Source of the DNA: Kocuria tytonis
Lineage (GTDB): Bacteria; Actinomycetota; Actinomycetes; Actinomycetales; Micrococcaceae
Assembly (NCBI RefSeq): GCF_003226895.2
Contig: NZ_PNJG02000003.1
Location: forward strand, 124,001-188,000
DNA length: 64,000 nt
Direction of reading: 5' to 3'
Part shown: piece after piece, positions 35,171-43,698 of the stretch
Position numbering within the stretch: the stretch's first letter is position 1
Layout of the letters: every line of letters begins with the position of its first letter
The notes under the pieces: generated by a model
Told to the model about the DNA's origin: nothing
The model's input: only the letters and a program-made list of their open reading frames with translations
Database searches by the model: none
Position numbers and translations under genes: made by a program

Positions 35171-37585
35171 TCAGCGGCGGCCCGTGCCCCGGTCCGTGCG
35201 CCACAGCGAGGCCGGCCACCACGCGGCCCGGAGGCGCTGCCCGCGGGAGGCCCGGTGGCGGTACTCGTCCCGCACGCGCGCGAGGTCCTCGGCAGTGGCG
35301 CTCGGCGCCCACTGTGCGTCCGGGGCGCCGTAGCTCGCCGACTCCAGGTCCGCGACCAGCCGCCGCACCGCGGGGTGGGCGGCCGGGATGCCCGCGGCCA
35401 GGTGCCGCGCCCGCGCCCGCGGCGTGTCCGAGGGCCGTGAGGTGACGCCGTAGTCCTCGGCCAGTGCGCAGAACTCGTCCCACGCGGCACCCGCCCGGCG
35501 CTGCGGGGTCAGGGAGGCATCGCGCAGCGCGGCCAGCCGCCTCCGACGACGCCGCCCGCGCAGCCAGCGCGGCAGCGCCAGGAGCACGAGCAGCACCGGG
35601 ACGAGCACGGCTGCCGCCAGCGCCCACCACGGGATCGGGAGCGCGGCGGGGCGCTGCTCCGGCGGCTCGGGCCGGTCCGTGGGCTGCTGGTTCTGCGGTG
35701 TCCCGCTCGGCGGAGCGGAGGGCCTGCCGCTGGGGGGCTCGCTCGGGGACGCGGTCGCGGACTCGCCGGGACCCGAGGAGGGGGATGCACCGTCGTCGGC
35801 GTCCCGAGGGGTGTCCGGGGCGTAGTCCGGGGTGCTGGGAACCCCGGGAGTCGGCTCGAAGCGCACCCACCCCACGCCCGTGAAGTAGAGCTCGGGCCAG
35901 GCGTGGGAGTCCCCGGTGCCCACCGGGAAGGCCGGCGCGCCGTTGGCGTCCTGGCGCTGCGTGGTGGGCAGGTAGCCCACGGCCACGCGCGCGGGAATCC
36001 CCAGCTCGCGGGCCATCAGGGCCATGGCGGGGGCGAAGTGCCCCGAGTAGCCCGCACGGGTCTTCATGAACGTCCCCAGGGCGGCCATCCCGCCCGCGTC
36101 GTAGCCCTGGGCGAGGGGCGCGTCGACGTCGTAGCGGAAGTCCGTGCGCAGCCGGTTCTGGATCGCGAGGGCGCGGTCGTAGTCCGTGCGGGCGCCGTCC
36201 GTGAACTGCCGGGCCGCGTCCGCGAGGGACTGCGGTCGGTCGGCGGGCAGGCGCAGGTAGTCGGCCATGGCGGCGTCGGGGGCCGCGGCCGGTGCCCTGC
36301 GCAGCGCCTCCGGGGTGGCCTGCGGCGGGGCCGAGGTCACGGTGTAGCTGCCGCCGGACATCCCGGAGGACGCGCTGTGCACGGAGAGGTCCCGGGGGCT
36401 CCACCCCCAGCCGTCCGCGCCCAGACCGGCCACGCCCACGGGGGCGTACGGGGCGGGCAGCCAGTGCTCGGTGAAGTCGTCGAGCGTGACCTTGGCGGTG
36501 ATCTCGGGACCGCGGGGCACGGTGTTGCGCGCGCCGTCGCCCAGCCCGGAGAGGTCCTCGTCCAGGTGCTCGGTGTCCGGGAACCACTCGTCCTGCGAGA
36601 AGTCCGAGAGCGTGAGCAGGCGCATGTACTGGGCGCGGTCGTCCGAGGTGGTGTAGCTGAAGCGCCGGGCGGGCTCCCTGGTGCGCAGGTCCTGACCCAC
36701 CGCACGCAGCGGACCCACACCGGAGGCGCGTTCCGCGGTGAAGGAGCTGCCCTGCGGGAAGGCGCCGTTGAAGAACCCGGGCATCACCGTGGGCACGAAC
36801 AGCACCACCGCCAGCACCCCCGCAACCACCAGCAGCGCGCGCGGCACCCCGCCCGGTGCGGGGGCGATGCGCTGGTCGCGCGTGGCACCCCAGGCCCGGG
36901 AGCCCGCGAGCAGCGCCAGGGCGGCCAGGGCGGCCGCCGCGAGACCCAGCGGGTTGATGCTGCCGGGGAGGGTGAGCGCGGGCACCACGAGCAGGGCGAG
37001 GACGCCCACGCACGTGAGCCCCGCCATGCGCAGCCCCACCAGGACGGTCTCCATGAACACGGTGACCAGCCCCACCAGGGCGCACAGCACGAACGAGAGG
37101 CCGGGATGGGCACCGTAGGGAGCGGCATCCCGGGACACGAAGTCCCCGGACCCGCCCCACAACCGCGATGCCGCGGTGAACGTCCCGCTCGTGGGGATGA
37201 ACCCCAGCAGTGCGTGGCCGCTCAGGTGCAGCACGGTCAGGGCGAGCAGCAGGGCCGCGAGACCCAGCACCGTGACGAGCGCGGACGGCAGCCGCAGCCA
37301 CCGGGCCGCCCCGGTGACCAGCAGGACCGTGGCCACGGTGGCCGCCACGGGCGGCACCCACCACGGCCCGCTCAGTGCCGCGGACATGCCCACGCAGCCG
37401 AGCGCGACGCCCACGAGCAGCAGCAGGTCCAGCTCCACCACGCGCACGCGAGGGGCCCGCTCCGGGGGCGCGTCGGGCACGGGTGAACCGGGAGGGGTGC
37501 GGGCGGGGGACCCGCCGGGTGCGTCGGACGACTCGGGAGCCGCTTCCCACGGCGAGCGCAGCGAGGAGGTGCGGGGGGAGCTCAT
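35171..37585 (-). CDS. TgpA-like transglutaminase/DUF3488 membrane protein with Ser at catalytic Cys position
   Basis: 804 residues. Six or seven N-terminal membrane helices (about 50-265, DUF3488), an extracytoplasmic transglutaminase-like domain (about 440-620), a Pro/Ser linker, one membrane helix (about 655-675) and a cytosolic DUF4129-like tail. In the catalytic segment the expected GYCxxFA reads GYSGHFA, with Ser514 where the nucleophilic Cys should be, while GIPARVAVGY and the His of DSHAWPELYF are kept. ATG at 37585 overlaps the DUF58 stop (ATGA). Third gene of a MoxR-DUF58-TgpA operon, a widespread set whose substrate is unknown. Confidence 0.88.
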   Translation of the reverse strand: MSSPRTSSLRSPWEAAPESSDAPGGSPARTPPGSPVPDAPPERAPRVRVVELDLLLLVGVALGCVGMSAALSGPWWVPPVAATVATVLLVTGAARWLRLPSALVTVLGLAALLLALTVLHLSGHALLGFIPTSGTFTAASRLWGGSGDFVSRDAAPYGAHPGLSFVLCALVGLVTVFMETVLVGLRMAGLTCVGVLALLVVPALTLPGSINPLGLAAAALAALALLAGSRAWGATRDQRIAPAPGGVPRALLVVAGVLAVVLFVPTVMPGFFNGAFPQGSSFTAERASGVGPLRAVGQDLRTREPARRFSYTTSDDRAQYMRLLTLSDFSQDEWFPDTEHLDEDLSGLGDGARNTVPRGPEITAKVTLDDFTEHWLPAPYAPVGVAGLGADGWGWSPRDLSVHSASSGMSGGSYTVTSAPPQATPEALRRAPAAAPDAAMADYLRLPADRPQSLADAARQFTDGARTDYDRALAIQNRLRTDFRYDVDAPLAQGYDAGGMAALGTFMKTRAGYSGHFAPAMALMARELGIPARVAVGYLPTTQRQDANGAPAFPVGTGDSHAWPELYFTGVGWVRFEPTPGVPSTPDYAPDTPRDADDGASPSSGPGESATASPSEPPSGRPSAPPSGTPQNQQPTDRPEPPEQRPAALPIPWWALAAAVLVPVLLVLLALPRWLRGRRRRRRLAALRDASLTPQRRAGAAWDEFCALAEDYGVTSRPSDTPRARARHLAAGIPAAHPAVRRLVADLESASYGAPDAQWAPSATAEDLARVRDEYRHRASRGQRLRAAWWPASLWRTDRGTGRR

Positions 37586-39006
37586 GCGGTGGTCCTCCGT
37601 CGGGTGCGGCCCATGACGTCGTCCATGCTCAGCTGGGGCGCTCCGGGCTTCGGGGGCGGCGGGGCCAGCAGCGAGCCGCCACCGGTGACGGCCAGCCACG
37701 CGGCGTCCACGTCCGTCCAGCGGCTCACGAGCACCACGGACCAGCCCGCGGACTCGAACACGTCCGCGCTGTCCGGGCGGACCAGGGGAGGGCTGAGCAC
37801 CATGACCACGGCGCAGGAGGCGCTCACCGTGGTGGCCTGCACGTAGCGCCGCGCCGCGGCCGCGGAGAGCCTGCCGGTGAGCAGCAGCACCGGGTGCACG
37901 AGGCCCTCCTGCTCCAGCCTGCGGGCCAGGGGGTCGTGCGCGGCCTCCGGTTCGGGCCGCTCCACGAGGGCCGCCCGGGACAGGCCGTGGACCACCTCGG
38001 TGGCCACGGCGTCGTTCACCGCGGTGTCCCGCAGCTGGGCGGCCCGCGCGTCACCGCGCGGCAGGGCCCGGCCCTGGTCGTCCAGGGCGTGGACCACGGT
38101 CTCGCGGCGGGTGAGGTGCTCGAGCACGGAGGCGGTGGCGGTCACGGCCCACTCGAACTCCTCGGTGGACGCAAGGGTTCCGGCCCACACGCGCTCGCCG
38201 GGCCAGTGCTGCTCCACGGTGTCCAGGACCACCACGGCCCGGCGCGTGCTGCGGGGGTCCTCCTGGCGCACCATGAGCCGGTCGTGCTTGGCGGACGCCG
38301 CCCAGTGCACCCGCCGCATGGGGTCGCCGTGGCGGTACTCCCGCGTGGTCACGTTGTCCGGTCCGGGCTGCGGCTGCGCCCGGCGGGACGGGTCACGGCC
38401 GGTCTCCCGGGCCGTGGCGGCGCCGTGCTCCGTGAGCTCCTCCGGGTCCGGGGCCACGTGCAGGGAGGTGCGCTCGGCCACGTCCAGCAGCTCGGTCACC
38501 ACGCCGAAGGGATCGCTCACGCGCACCGTGGCGGGCCCCAGCTCGTGGATCCCACGACGCCGCGGCCGCACCGTGTACGTCACGGGCGCCCCGGACACGG
38601 GGACCGAGACGTCCTGGTCCCGTCCCAGCAGCGGGTCCACCGTCTCGTGGACGTCCACGGCGGCGCGCGGCACGGTCGTGGAGCCGGATCCGGAGGCGAG
38701 GGCTGAGGTGCGTGCCCCGGGCGAGGGGCGGCGTCGGACCCGCAGCGCCACCTGGGCGGCGTCGCCGAGCGTGACCAGGGGCGGGTCCACCGAGCGCTTG
38801 AGCAGCACGCGGGGCTTCACGAGCCACATGGCCAGCGAGGACAGCAGGGGGACCATGCCCAGGAACAGGGACAGCGCAAGGACGTCCTTGCGGCCCAGCC
38901 AGGTGGCGGCGGCCAGGCTCAGCACCGCGGCCGCGAGGAAGCACCAGCCGCGCGTGGTGAACTTGGCGCGCGAGTCCACCCGCGCCGTGGGAGCGGCGGC
39001 CCTCAT
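37582..39006 (-). CDS. DUF58 domain membrane protein
   Basis: 474 residues. Two adjacent hydrophobic segments (about 22-65) anchor it. The DUF58 core is REYRHGDPMRRVHWAASAKHDRLMVRQ (about 245-272), followed by a von Willebrand A-like C-terminal half. Start ATG overlaps the MoxR stop (ATGA at 39003-39006) and its stop overlaps the TgpA-like start, so all three are translationally coupled. DUF58 proteins are presumed clients of the MoxR chaperone. Confidence 0.9.
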   Translation of the reverse strand: MRAAAPTARVDSRAKFTTRGWCFLAAAVLSLAAATWLGRKDVLALSLFLGMVPLLSSLAMWLVKPRVLLKRSVDPPLVTLGDAAQVALRVRRRPSPGARTSALASGSGSTTVPRAAVDVHETVDPLLGRDQDVSVPVSGAPVTYTVRPRRRGIHELGPATVRVSDPFGVVTELLDVAERTSLHVAPDPEELTEHGAATARETGRDPSRRAQPQPGPDNVTTREYRHGDPMRRVHWAASAKHDRLMVRQEDPRSTRRAVVVLDTVEQHWPGERVWAGTLASTEEFEWAVTATASVLEHLTRRETVVHALDDQGRALPRGDARAAQLRDTAVNDAVATEVVHGLSRAALVERPEPEAAHDPLARRLEQEGLVHPVLLLTGRLSAAAARRYVQATTVSASCAVVMVLSPPLVRPDSADVFESAGWSVVLVSRWTDVDAAWLAVTGGGSLLAPPPPKPGAPQLSMDDVMGRTRRRTTA

Positions 39007-39953
39007 CGGGTCCGGGGAGCGGCTTCGGTGGGGACGCGGACGACGTCGAGGATCCCGCGCACGAGGTCCTGGGCGCTGTCCGCCCCGGAACGGCGCTCCA
39101 GGATGAGGCGGTGGGCGAGCACGGGGACGGCCACGTCCTTGACGTCGTCCGGCAGCACGTGGTTGCGCCCGGACAGCGCCGCCTGGGCCCGGGCGGTGGC
39201 CTGCAGCTGCAGCGCGGCACGGGGGCTCGCGCCCAGGCGCAGGTGGGGGTGCGTGCGCGTGGCCTGGCACAGCGCCACGATGTAGTGCCGCACGGCGGTG
39301 GACACGTGCAGGGAGGCCACGTGCTCCACGAGCCGGCGGGCCTGGTCGATGTCCAGCACCGGGGCCGCCCCCGCGAGGGGGGAGCCCCCACCGTGGTCCG
39401 AGAGCATGGCCACCTCCGCGTCCGCGTCCGGGTAGCCCATGGAGATCCGGGCGGTGAAGCGGTCCCGCTGGGCCTCGGGCAGCGGGAAGGTGCCGTCCAT
39501 CTCCACGGGGTTCTGCGTGGCCACCACCATGAACGGGGACGGCAGCCGGTACGTGGTGCCGTCCGCGGTGACCTGGCCCTCCGCCATGGCCTCGAGCAGC
39601 GCGGACTGGGTCTTGGCGGACGCGCGGTTGATCTCGTCCCCGATCACGATGTTCGCGAACACCGGACCGGGCTTGAACTCGAACTCCCTGCGGGCCTGGT
39701 CGTACACGGACACGCCGGTGATGTCCGTGGGCAGCAGGTCCGGGGTGAACTGGATGCGGTTCACCGTGCCGCCGACCGCCCCCGCGAGGGTCCGCGCCAG
39801 CATGGTCTTGCCCACACCGGGAACGTCCTCCACCAGCAGGTGCCCGCCGGCCAGCAGCACGGTCAGTGCCGTGCGGGTCTCGGCGGGTTTGCCGTCGATG
39901 ACCGCGTTCATGCGGTCCAGGACGGCCGTCGTGTGGCTGGCGAACTGCTCCAT
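39003..39953 (-). CDS. MoxR-family AAA+ ATPase
   Basis: 316 residues. Walker A GVGKTMLA (about residues 45-52), Walker B with GDEINRASAKTQSALLEAM (about 108-126), and sensor segment VVATQNPVEMDGTFPLPEAQRDRF are all intact. Acts as a chaperone-like ATPase for the co-encoded DUF58/VWA partner. ATG at 39953 follows GAGGAATT; the 13 residues of frame upstream are not needed. First gene of the coupled operon. Confidence 0.93.
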   Translation of the reverse strand: MEQFASHTTAVLDRMNAVIDGKPAETRTALTVLLAGGHLLVEDVPGVGKTMLARTLAGAVGGTVNRIQFTPDLLPTDITGVSVYDQARREFEFKPGPVFANIVIGDEINRASAKTQSALLEAMAEGQVTADGTTYRLPSPFMVVATQNPVEMDGTFPLPEAQRDRFTARISMGYPDADAEVAMLSDHGGGSPLAGAAPVLDIDQARRLVEHVASLHVSTAVRHYIVALCQATRTHPHLRLGASPRAALQLQATARAQAALSGRNHVLPDDVKDVAVPVLAHRLILERRSGADSAQDLVRGILDVVRVPTEAAPRTR

Positions 39954-40125
39954 AATTCCTCGTCTCACGGGCCTGGGGGGGCGGGGGTGCACCGGGGTCC
40001 ATGTTCTCAGGAATCGCCGGGGTGCGCGTGCATTGCGGGTGCGGGTGCGGGCCGGGCGAGCCCGGGGTGGTGAGCAGCTCCGGGGGCGGGGTGGGCGTGG
40101 GCGGCGGCCGGGCGGCGGCGTCGCC

Positions 40126-40131
40126 TATCGT
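40126..40131 (+). promoter_or_regulatory. -10 hexamer, leaderless promoter of tatD
   Basis: TATCGT, 6-nt spacer GGGGGC, GTG. Confidence 0.5.
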
Positions 40132-40137
40132 GGGGGC

Positions 40138-41139
40138 GTGATCGAGACACCCCTGAGCGAGTCCCTGTGGAACCCCGGCGAGCGGCCCGAGCCCGCGGTG
40201 GGTGAGACCCCCGCGGCCTACCGCCCCGAGCCGTACGCGCTCGCGGCCGGTGCCGCCAGCGGCGAGGGCACCGAGCGCCGCGGGGACACGGACGTGCACG
40301 GGCAGAAGCGCAACCTCGTGTTCCCGGCGCTGCCCGAACCTCTGCCGCACCCCGTGGTGGACAACCACACGCACCTGGACATGCAGGACGGGCTGGTGCG
40401 GGTGTCCGTGGCGGACGCCCTGGCCACCGCGCGGGACGCCTCCGTGACGGGGCTCGTGCAGGCGGGGTGCGACGTCGAGTCCTCGCGCTTCGCGGTGGCC
40501 GCCGCCCAGGCCGTGCCCGGTGTGCTGGCGGGAGTGGCGCTGCACCCCAACGAGGCGCCGGAGCTCGCCCGGGCGGGAAAGCTGGAGGAGGCGCTGCGGG
40601 AGATCGACGCGCTGGCCGCCCGGGACCGCGTGCGCGTGGTGGGGGAGACCGGCATGGACCGGGCGCAGACCCCGGAGGAGGGACGCGCGGCGCAGGAGGA
40701 GTCCTTCCGGGCGCACCTCGAGATCGCCGAGCGCCACGGGCTGGCCCTGCAGATCCACGACCGGGACGCCCACGAGGACGTGCTGCGCATCCTGCGGGAC
40801 GCCGGAGCCCCGGAGCGCACGGTGTTCCACTGCTTCTCCGGGGACCCGGAACTCGCGGCGGTGTGCAACGAGAACGGCTGGTACATGTCCTTCGCGGGGA
40901 CCGTGACGTTCAAGAACGCCAAGCCGCTGCAGGCCGCGCTGCGGGTGGCCGATCCCGCGCTGGTGCTGTGCGAGACGGACGCCCCGTTCCTCACGCCCCA
41001 CCCGTTCCGGGGCCGGCCCAATGCCCCGTACATGGTCAACTGGACGGTGCGGGGCATGGCGCAGCTGCTGGATGCGGACCTCGAGACGCTGTGCCGGCAG
41101 ATCTGGGAGAACTCGGTGGCGGTGTACGGGGAGTTCTGA
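40138..41139 (+). CDS. tatD: TatD-family metal-dependent deoxyribonuclease
   Basis: 333 residues. TIM-barrel amidohydrolase-fold nuclease. The metal motif VVDNHTHLD is at about residues 76-84, with GETGMDR, LQIHDRDAHEDV, FHCFSGDPE and LCETDAPFLTPHPFRG. The first about 70 residues are an extension not seen in E. coli TatD; the leaderless promoter supports translation from 40138. In many actinobacteria tatD is followed by rpfB and ksgA; here the next gene is the palindrome-flanked DUF559 unit. Confidence 0.92.
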   Translation: MIETPLSESLWNPGERPEPAVGETPAAYRPEPYALAAGAASGEGTERRGDTDVHGQKRNLVFPALPEPLPHPVVDNHTHLDMQDGLVRVSVADALATARDASVTGLVQAGCDVESSRFAVAAAQAVPGVLAGVALHPNEAPELARAGKLEEALREIDALAARDRVRVVGETGMDRAQTPEEGRAAQEESFRAHLEIAERHGLALQIHDRDAHEDVLRILRDAGAPERTVFHCFSGDPELAAVCNENGWYMSFAGTVTFKNAKPLQAALRVADPALVLCETDAPFLTPHPFRGRPNAPYMVNWTVRGMAQLLDADLETLCRQIWENSVAVYGEF

Positions 41140-41165
41140 GGGGCGGGCCGCGGCCCGAGACGCGT

Positions 41166-41225
41166 GGGGAGAGGTTCTGTCGGGATTTTCACGCAAAAGC
41201 GGGGTAAAACCTCTCCTCAGACGTC
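41166..41225. repeat. Left palindromic terminal repeat of DUF559 unit
   Basis: Quasi-palindrome: GGAGAGGTT (41168-41176) pairs with AACCTCTCC (41208-41216), with inner TTTT/AAAA pairing. Its reverse complement begins ACGTCTGAGGAGAGGTT and aligns with the right repeat at about 44 of 57 positions without gaps, the first 17 identical. The ACGTC flank faces the gene. It contains the stop codon of the DUF559 gene (GAC GTC TGA) and may also act as a terminator for tatD. Confidence 0.75.
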
Positions 41226-42428
41226 GCCCCTGCGCGGGTGGCCGGTGTGCCCGTGAGCTCGCCTGAGCCCGCGTTCCAGCCACTCCAGCCAGGCGGCGCG
41301 CCGCCGGGGGTCGCGGAGGTCGTTGTACACCAGGACCCGCACGGCCCAGCCGAGGTCCCGGAGCACTTCGAGGCGGTGCATCTCGTCCCTGTACGCCGCG
41401 AAGTCCGTGGCGTGCACCCGGCCGTTGAACTCGAGGGCGAGCTTCGGCTCGCGCCACGCGGTGTCGAGGTAGCGCGTTCCGTACTGGGTGCGGACCTCCA
41501 GGTTCATCTCCGGCACCGGCAGGCCCGCGGTGACCACGATCAGCCGCAGCAGCGTCTCCATGGGGGACCACGTGTTCGCCGCGGTGCGCCCCAGCGCCAC
41601 CCGGACGGCTCGCACGCCACCGGAGTGCGGAGGCATCAGGTCCAGCGTGCGGCGGACGACGTCCGGGGTGCAGGTCACGGGCTGGAACCACGGTGGTTCG
41701 GAGAACGCCTCCGGGGCCCACGGGCGCTCGGCTCCTCGCGTCACGGGAGCCACGCCAGGGCCCTGCGAGCACGGTGGATCAGGTGGCACCCTGCCACCCG
41801 GCGGCATCAGGCCACCCCGCGGGGTCGGGCGTCCCGGGGTCGGACGACCCGGTGTCGGGCATCCCTGGGCGGTGGGGAAAACCCGGGTCACGGGCCCGGC
41901 GCTGAGGAGGGCGTCCAGCGTGGCGGTGATGGCCCAGCTCTCCATCATGGGCGCGGCTGTCACGAGTGCTTCGACCGGATCCACGAGGGGCGCGCCCCAC
42001 GCACCGAGCACCGTGGGGGTCCCTGACGACCTGCTGAGGCGCACCTCCGGCAGGTGGGAATGGAATCTGGTGACGTCCCACGCCAGATGCGCCGTGGCAC
42101 TCAGATGACGCTGGAGGTTGTGACCATGTGGCGGTCGTCGGCCCCGCAGCACGGTGCGGACCCAGCCGTGGCCGGCGGGAATCGGGAGCCCGAGCAGCTG
42201 CAGCGCCGTGAGACCGGTCAACCTGAGCGGTGACCGGGCGGACGAGAGGTGCTGCCGCATCAGCACCGCGCGCTGTAGAGGCGTGGGCGGGGAGTCGGAG
42301 AGGCACCACACCCCTTGGGCGATCCGGTGGGCACGGGGTGCTGCCCGGAGCCGGTCCGTTCGGCCGCCGGCGGAGGCGGTTGTGAGGAGCCGGGGCAGGG
42401 GCTGGTTGGGTGTCGGATCAGTGCGCAC
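41217..42428 (-). CDS. AbiEi-like N-terminus / DUF559 (VSR-like) nuclease-fold protein
   Basis: 403 residues. N-terminal region (about 20-120) resembles AbiEi-type antitoxin/winged-helix proteins (RIAQGVWCLSD, LTGLTALQLLGLPIP). Pro/Gly-rich middle (about 185-225) with PTPGR repeats. The C-terminal DUF559 domain has the PD-(D/E)XK/VSR-like core KLALEFNGRVHATDF...RDEMHRLEVLRDLGWAVRVLVYNDL (about 345-390). The family is multicopy in actinobacteria; biochemical role unknown. GTG start 6 nt after TAGCGT (leaderless). The last codons and stop lie in the left palindromic repeat. Confidence 0.82.
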   Translation of the reverse strand: MRTDPTPNQPLPRLLTTASAGGRTDRLRAAPRAHRIAQGVWCLSDSPPTPLQRAVLMRQHLSSARSPLRLTGLTALQLLGLPIPAGHGWVRTVLRGRRPPHGHNLQRHLSATAHLAWDVTRFHSHLPEVRLSRSSGTPTVLGAWGAPLVDPVEALVTAAPMMESWAITATLDALLSAGPVTRVFPTAQGCPTPGRPTPGRPTPRGGLMPPGGRVPPDPPCSQGPGVAPVTRGAERPWAPEAFSEPPWFQPVTCTPDVVRRTLDLMPPHSGGVRAVRVALGRTAANTWSPMETLLRLIVVTAGLPVPEMNLEVRTQYGTRYLDTAWREPKLALEFNGRVHATDFAAYRDEMHRLEVLRDLGWAVRVLVYNDLRDPRRRAAWLEWLERGLRRAHGHTGHPRRGDV

Positions 42429-42434
42429 GAGGGC

Positions 42435-42440
42435 ACGCTA
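42435..42440 (-). promoter_or_regulatory. -10 hexamer, leaderless promoter of DUF559 gene
   Basis: TAGCGT, 6-nt spacer GCCCTC, GTG on the minus strand. It lies inside the unit, so the unit brings its own promoter. Confidence 0.5.
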
Positions 42441-42509
42441 GCCATGCCGCCCTCGGGCAGGAAGTGGACGGAACGTGATGTGGAGCGAGGCGGCCGCCTC
42501 GAGGGCGCA

Positions 42510-42570
42510 ACGTCTGAGGAGAGGTTCTGACCCGTTTTTTGCAGAAATCCAGGGCAGAACCTCTCCTCAG
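42510..42570. repeat. Right palindromic terminal repeat of DUF559 unit
   Basis: Perfect 16-bp inverted repeat CTGAGGAGAGGTTCTG (42514-42529) / CAGAACCTCTCCTCAG (42555-42570) around a 25-nt loop that can pair CCC/GGG further. It sits between divergent genes, so termination is not an obvious reason for it to exist. Preceded by ACGT on the gene side, like the left copy. Confidence 0.8.
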
Positions 42571-42612
42571 GCCACACCACGTAGGTGGAAGTGCCCCGCC
42601 GGGCTCGCCCCG

Positions 42613-42618
42613 TAGGAT
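42613..42618 (+). promoter_or_regulatory. -10 hexamer, leaderless promoter of ksgA
   Basis: TAGGAT, 6-nt spacer TGTCCG, GTG. It starts 43 bp beyond the right repeat. Confidence 0.55.
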
Positions 42619-42624
42619 TGTCCG

Positions 42625-43698
42625 GTGACCGAGCACAGCACAGCCGGCCCGCTGCTGGGGCCCGCGGAGATCAGGGAGCTCGCCGAGCAGGCGGGGATCC
42701 GCCCCACCAAGACCCTGGGTCAGAACTTCGTGATCGACCCCAATACCATCCGCCGCATCGTGGCGGCGGCGCAGCTCGGGCAGGACGAGCACGTCCTGGA
42801 GGTGGGGCCCGGGCTGGGGTCGCTGACCCTGGGGCTGCTGGCGGCGTCGTCGGCGGTCACGGCGGTGGAGATCGACCCGCCCCTCGCGGAGCAGCTGCCC
42901 GCGACCGTGGCCCGGTTCTTCCCGAGCGCCGCCCCGCGCCTGCACGTGGTGCGGGACGATGCCGCCCGCGTGCGGGAGCTGCCCCACGAAACCGATCCGA
43001 CCGCACTGGTGGCCAACCTGCCGTACAACGTGGCCGTGCCCGTGCTGCTGCACGTCCTGGAGACCTTCCCGAGCATCCGGCACGGGCTGGTGATGGTCCA
43101 GGACGAGGTCGCGGACCGGCTGGTCGCGGGGCCGGGCTCGCGCGTGTACGGGGTGCCGTCCGTGAAGGCGTCGTGGCACGCGCGGGTGAGCAAGGCCGGG
43201 GTGATCGGCAAGAACGTGTTCTGGCCCGCGCCCAAGATCGCCTCGGGTCTCGTGCGCTTCGAGCGGCGGGACCCCCCGGTGGCGCAGAGCATGCGGATCC
43301 CCACGTTCGCCGTGGTCGACGCCGCGTTCGCCCAGCGGCGCAAGACCCTGCGTGCCGCGCTGAGCGGCTGGGCGGGCTCCGGCGCGCGCGCCGAGGAGAT
43401 CCTGCGGGCCGCCGGGATCGACCCGACCGAGCGCGGGGAGAAGCTGCGGGTCGCGGACTTCGCGCGGATCGCGGAAACCGCCAGTGCGCTGGCCGCCGAC
43501 GACGTGGACCCGCCCTTCACCCCCGCGGAGCACACCCCGGAGCGGGTCCCGGACCGCGCCCTCGCGCCGGACGACGACGCTGCCCGCGCCCCGAGCGCCC
43601 CGGCCCGGGTCCCCGCGGCGCCCGGGCAGCAGGAAGCCACGGGCGCCGCGCCCGGGCGGACGGCGCGCGCCGGTGACGATCCGGAGGACCGGGCGTGA
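42625..43698 (+). CDS. ksgA: 16S rRNA (A1518/A1519-N6)-dimethyltransferase
   Basis: 357 residues. Motifs: [21 protein letters not shown]-binding [14 protein letters not shown] (about residues 55-68), catalytic [13 protein letters not shown] (about 130-142). Methylates two adenosines in helix 45 during 30S assembly. The last about 65 residues are a Pro/Ala/Asp-rich tail beyond the normal end. Its stop overlaps the ispE start (GTGA), so ksgA-ispE are coupled. Confidence 0.94.
   Translation: MTEHSTAGPLLGPAEIRELAEQAGIRPTKTLGQNFVIDPNTIRRIVAAAQLGQDEHVLEVGPGLGSLTLGLLAASSAVTAVEIDPPLAEQLPATVARFFPSAAPRLHVVRDDAARVRELPHETDPTALVANLPYNVAVPVLLHVLETFPSIRHGLVMVQDEVADRLVAGPGSRVYGVPSVKASWHARVSKAGVIGKNVFWPAPKIASGLVRFERRDPPVAQSMRIPTFAVVDAAFAQRRKTLRAALSGWAGSGARAEEILRAAGIDPTERGEKLRVADFARIAETASALAADDVDPPFTPAEHTPERVPDRALAPDDDAARAPSAPARVPAAPGQQEATGAAPGRTARAGDDPEDRA

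Larger units (their letters stand above)
41168..42570. mobile_element. Palindrome-bounded DUF559 cassette (putative mobile unit)
   Basis: One gene between two homologous inverted repeats of about 57 bp in inward-facing orientation, inserted between tatD and ksgA. No transposase motif (DDE, HUH) is seen, and no target-site duplication is visible at the outer ends. The mobile nature is inferred from the terminal-repeat geometry and position. Confidence 0.5.

Noticed and set aside
41166-41225. Left palindrome as a plain rho-independent terminator
   Set aside because: It could terminate tatD, but its homologue at 42510-42570 lies between divergent genes and the two align over about 57 nt in inverted orientation, so termination alone does not explain the pair.
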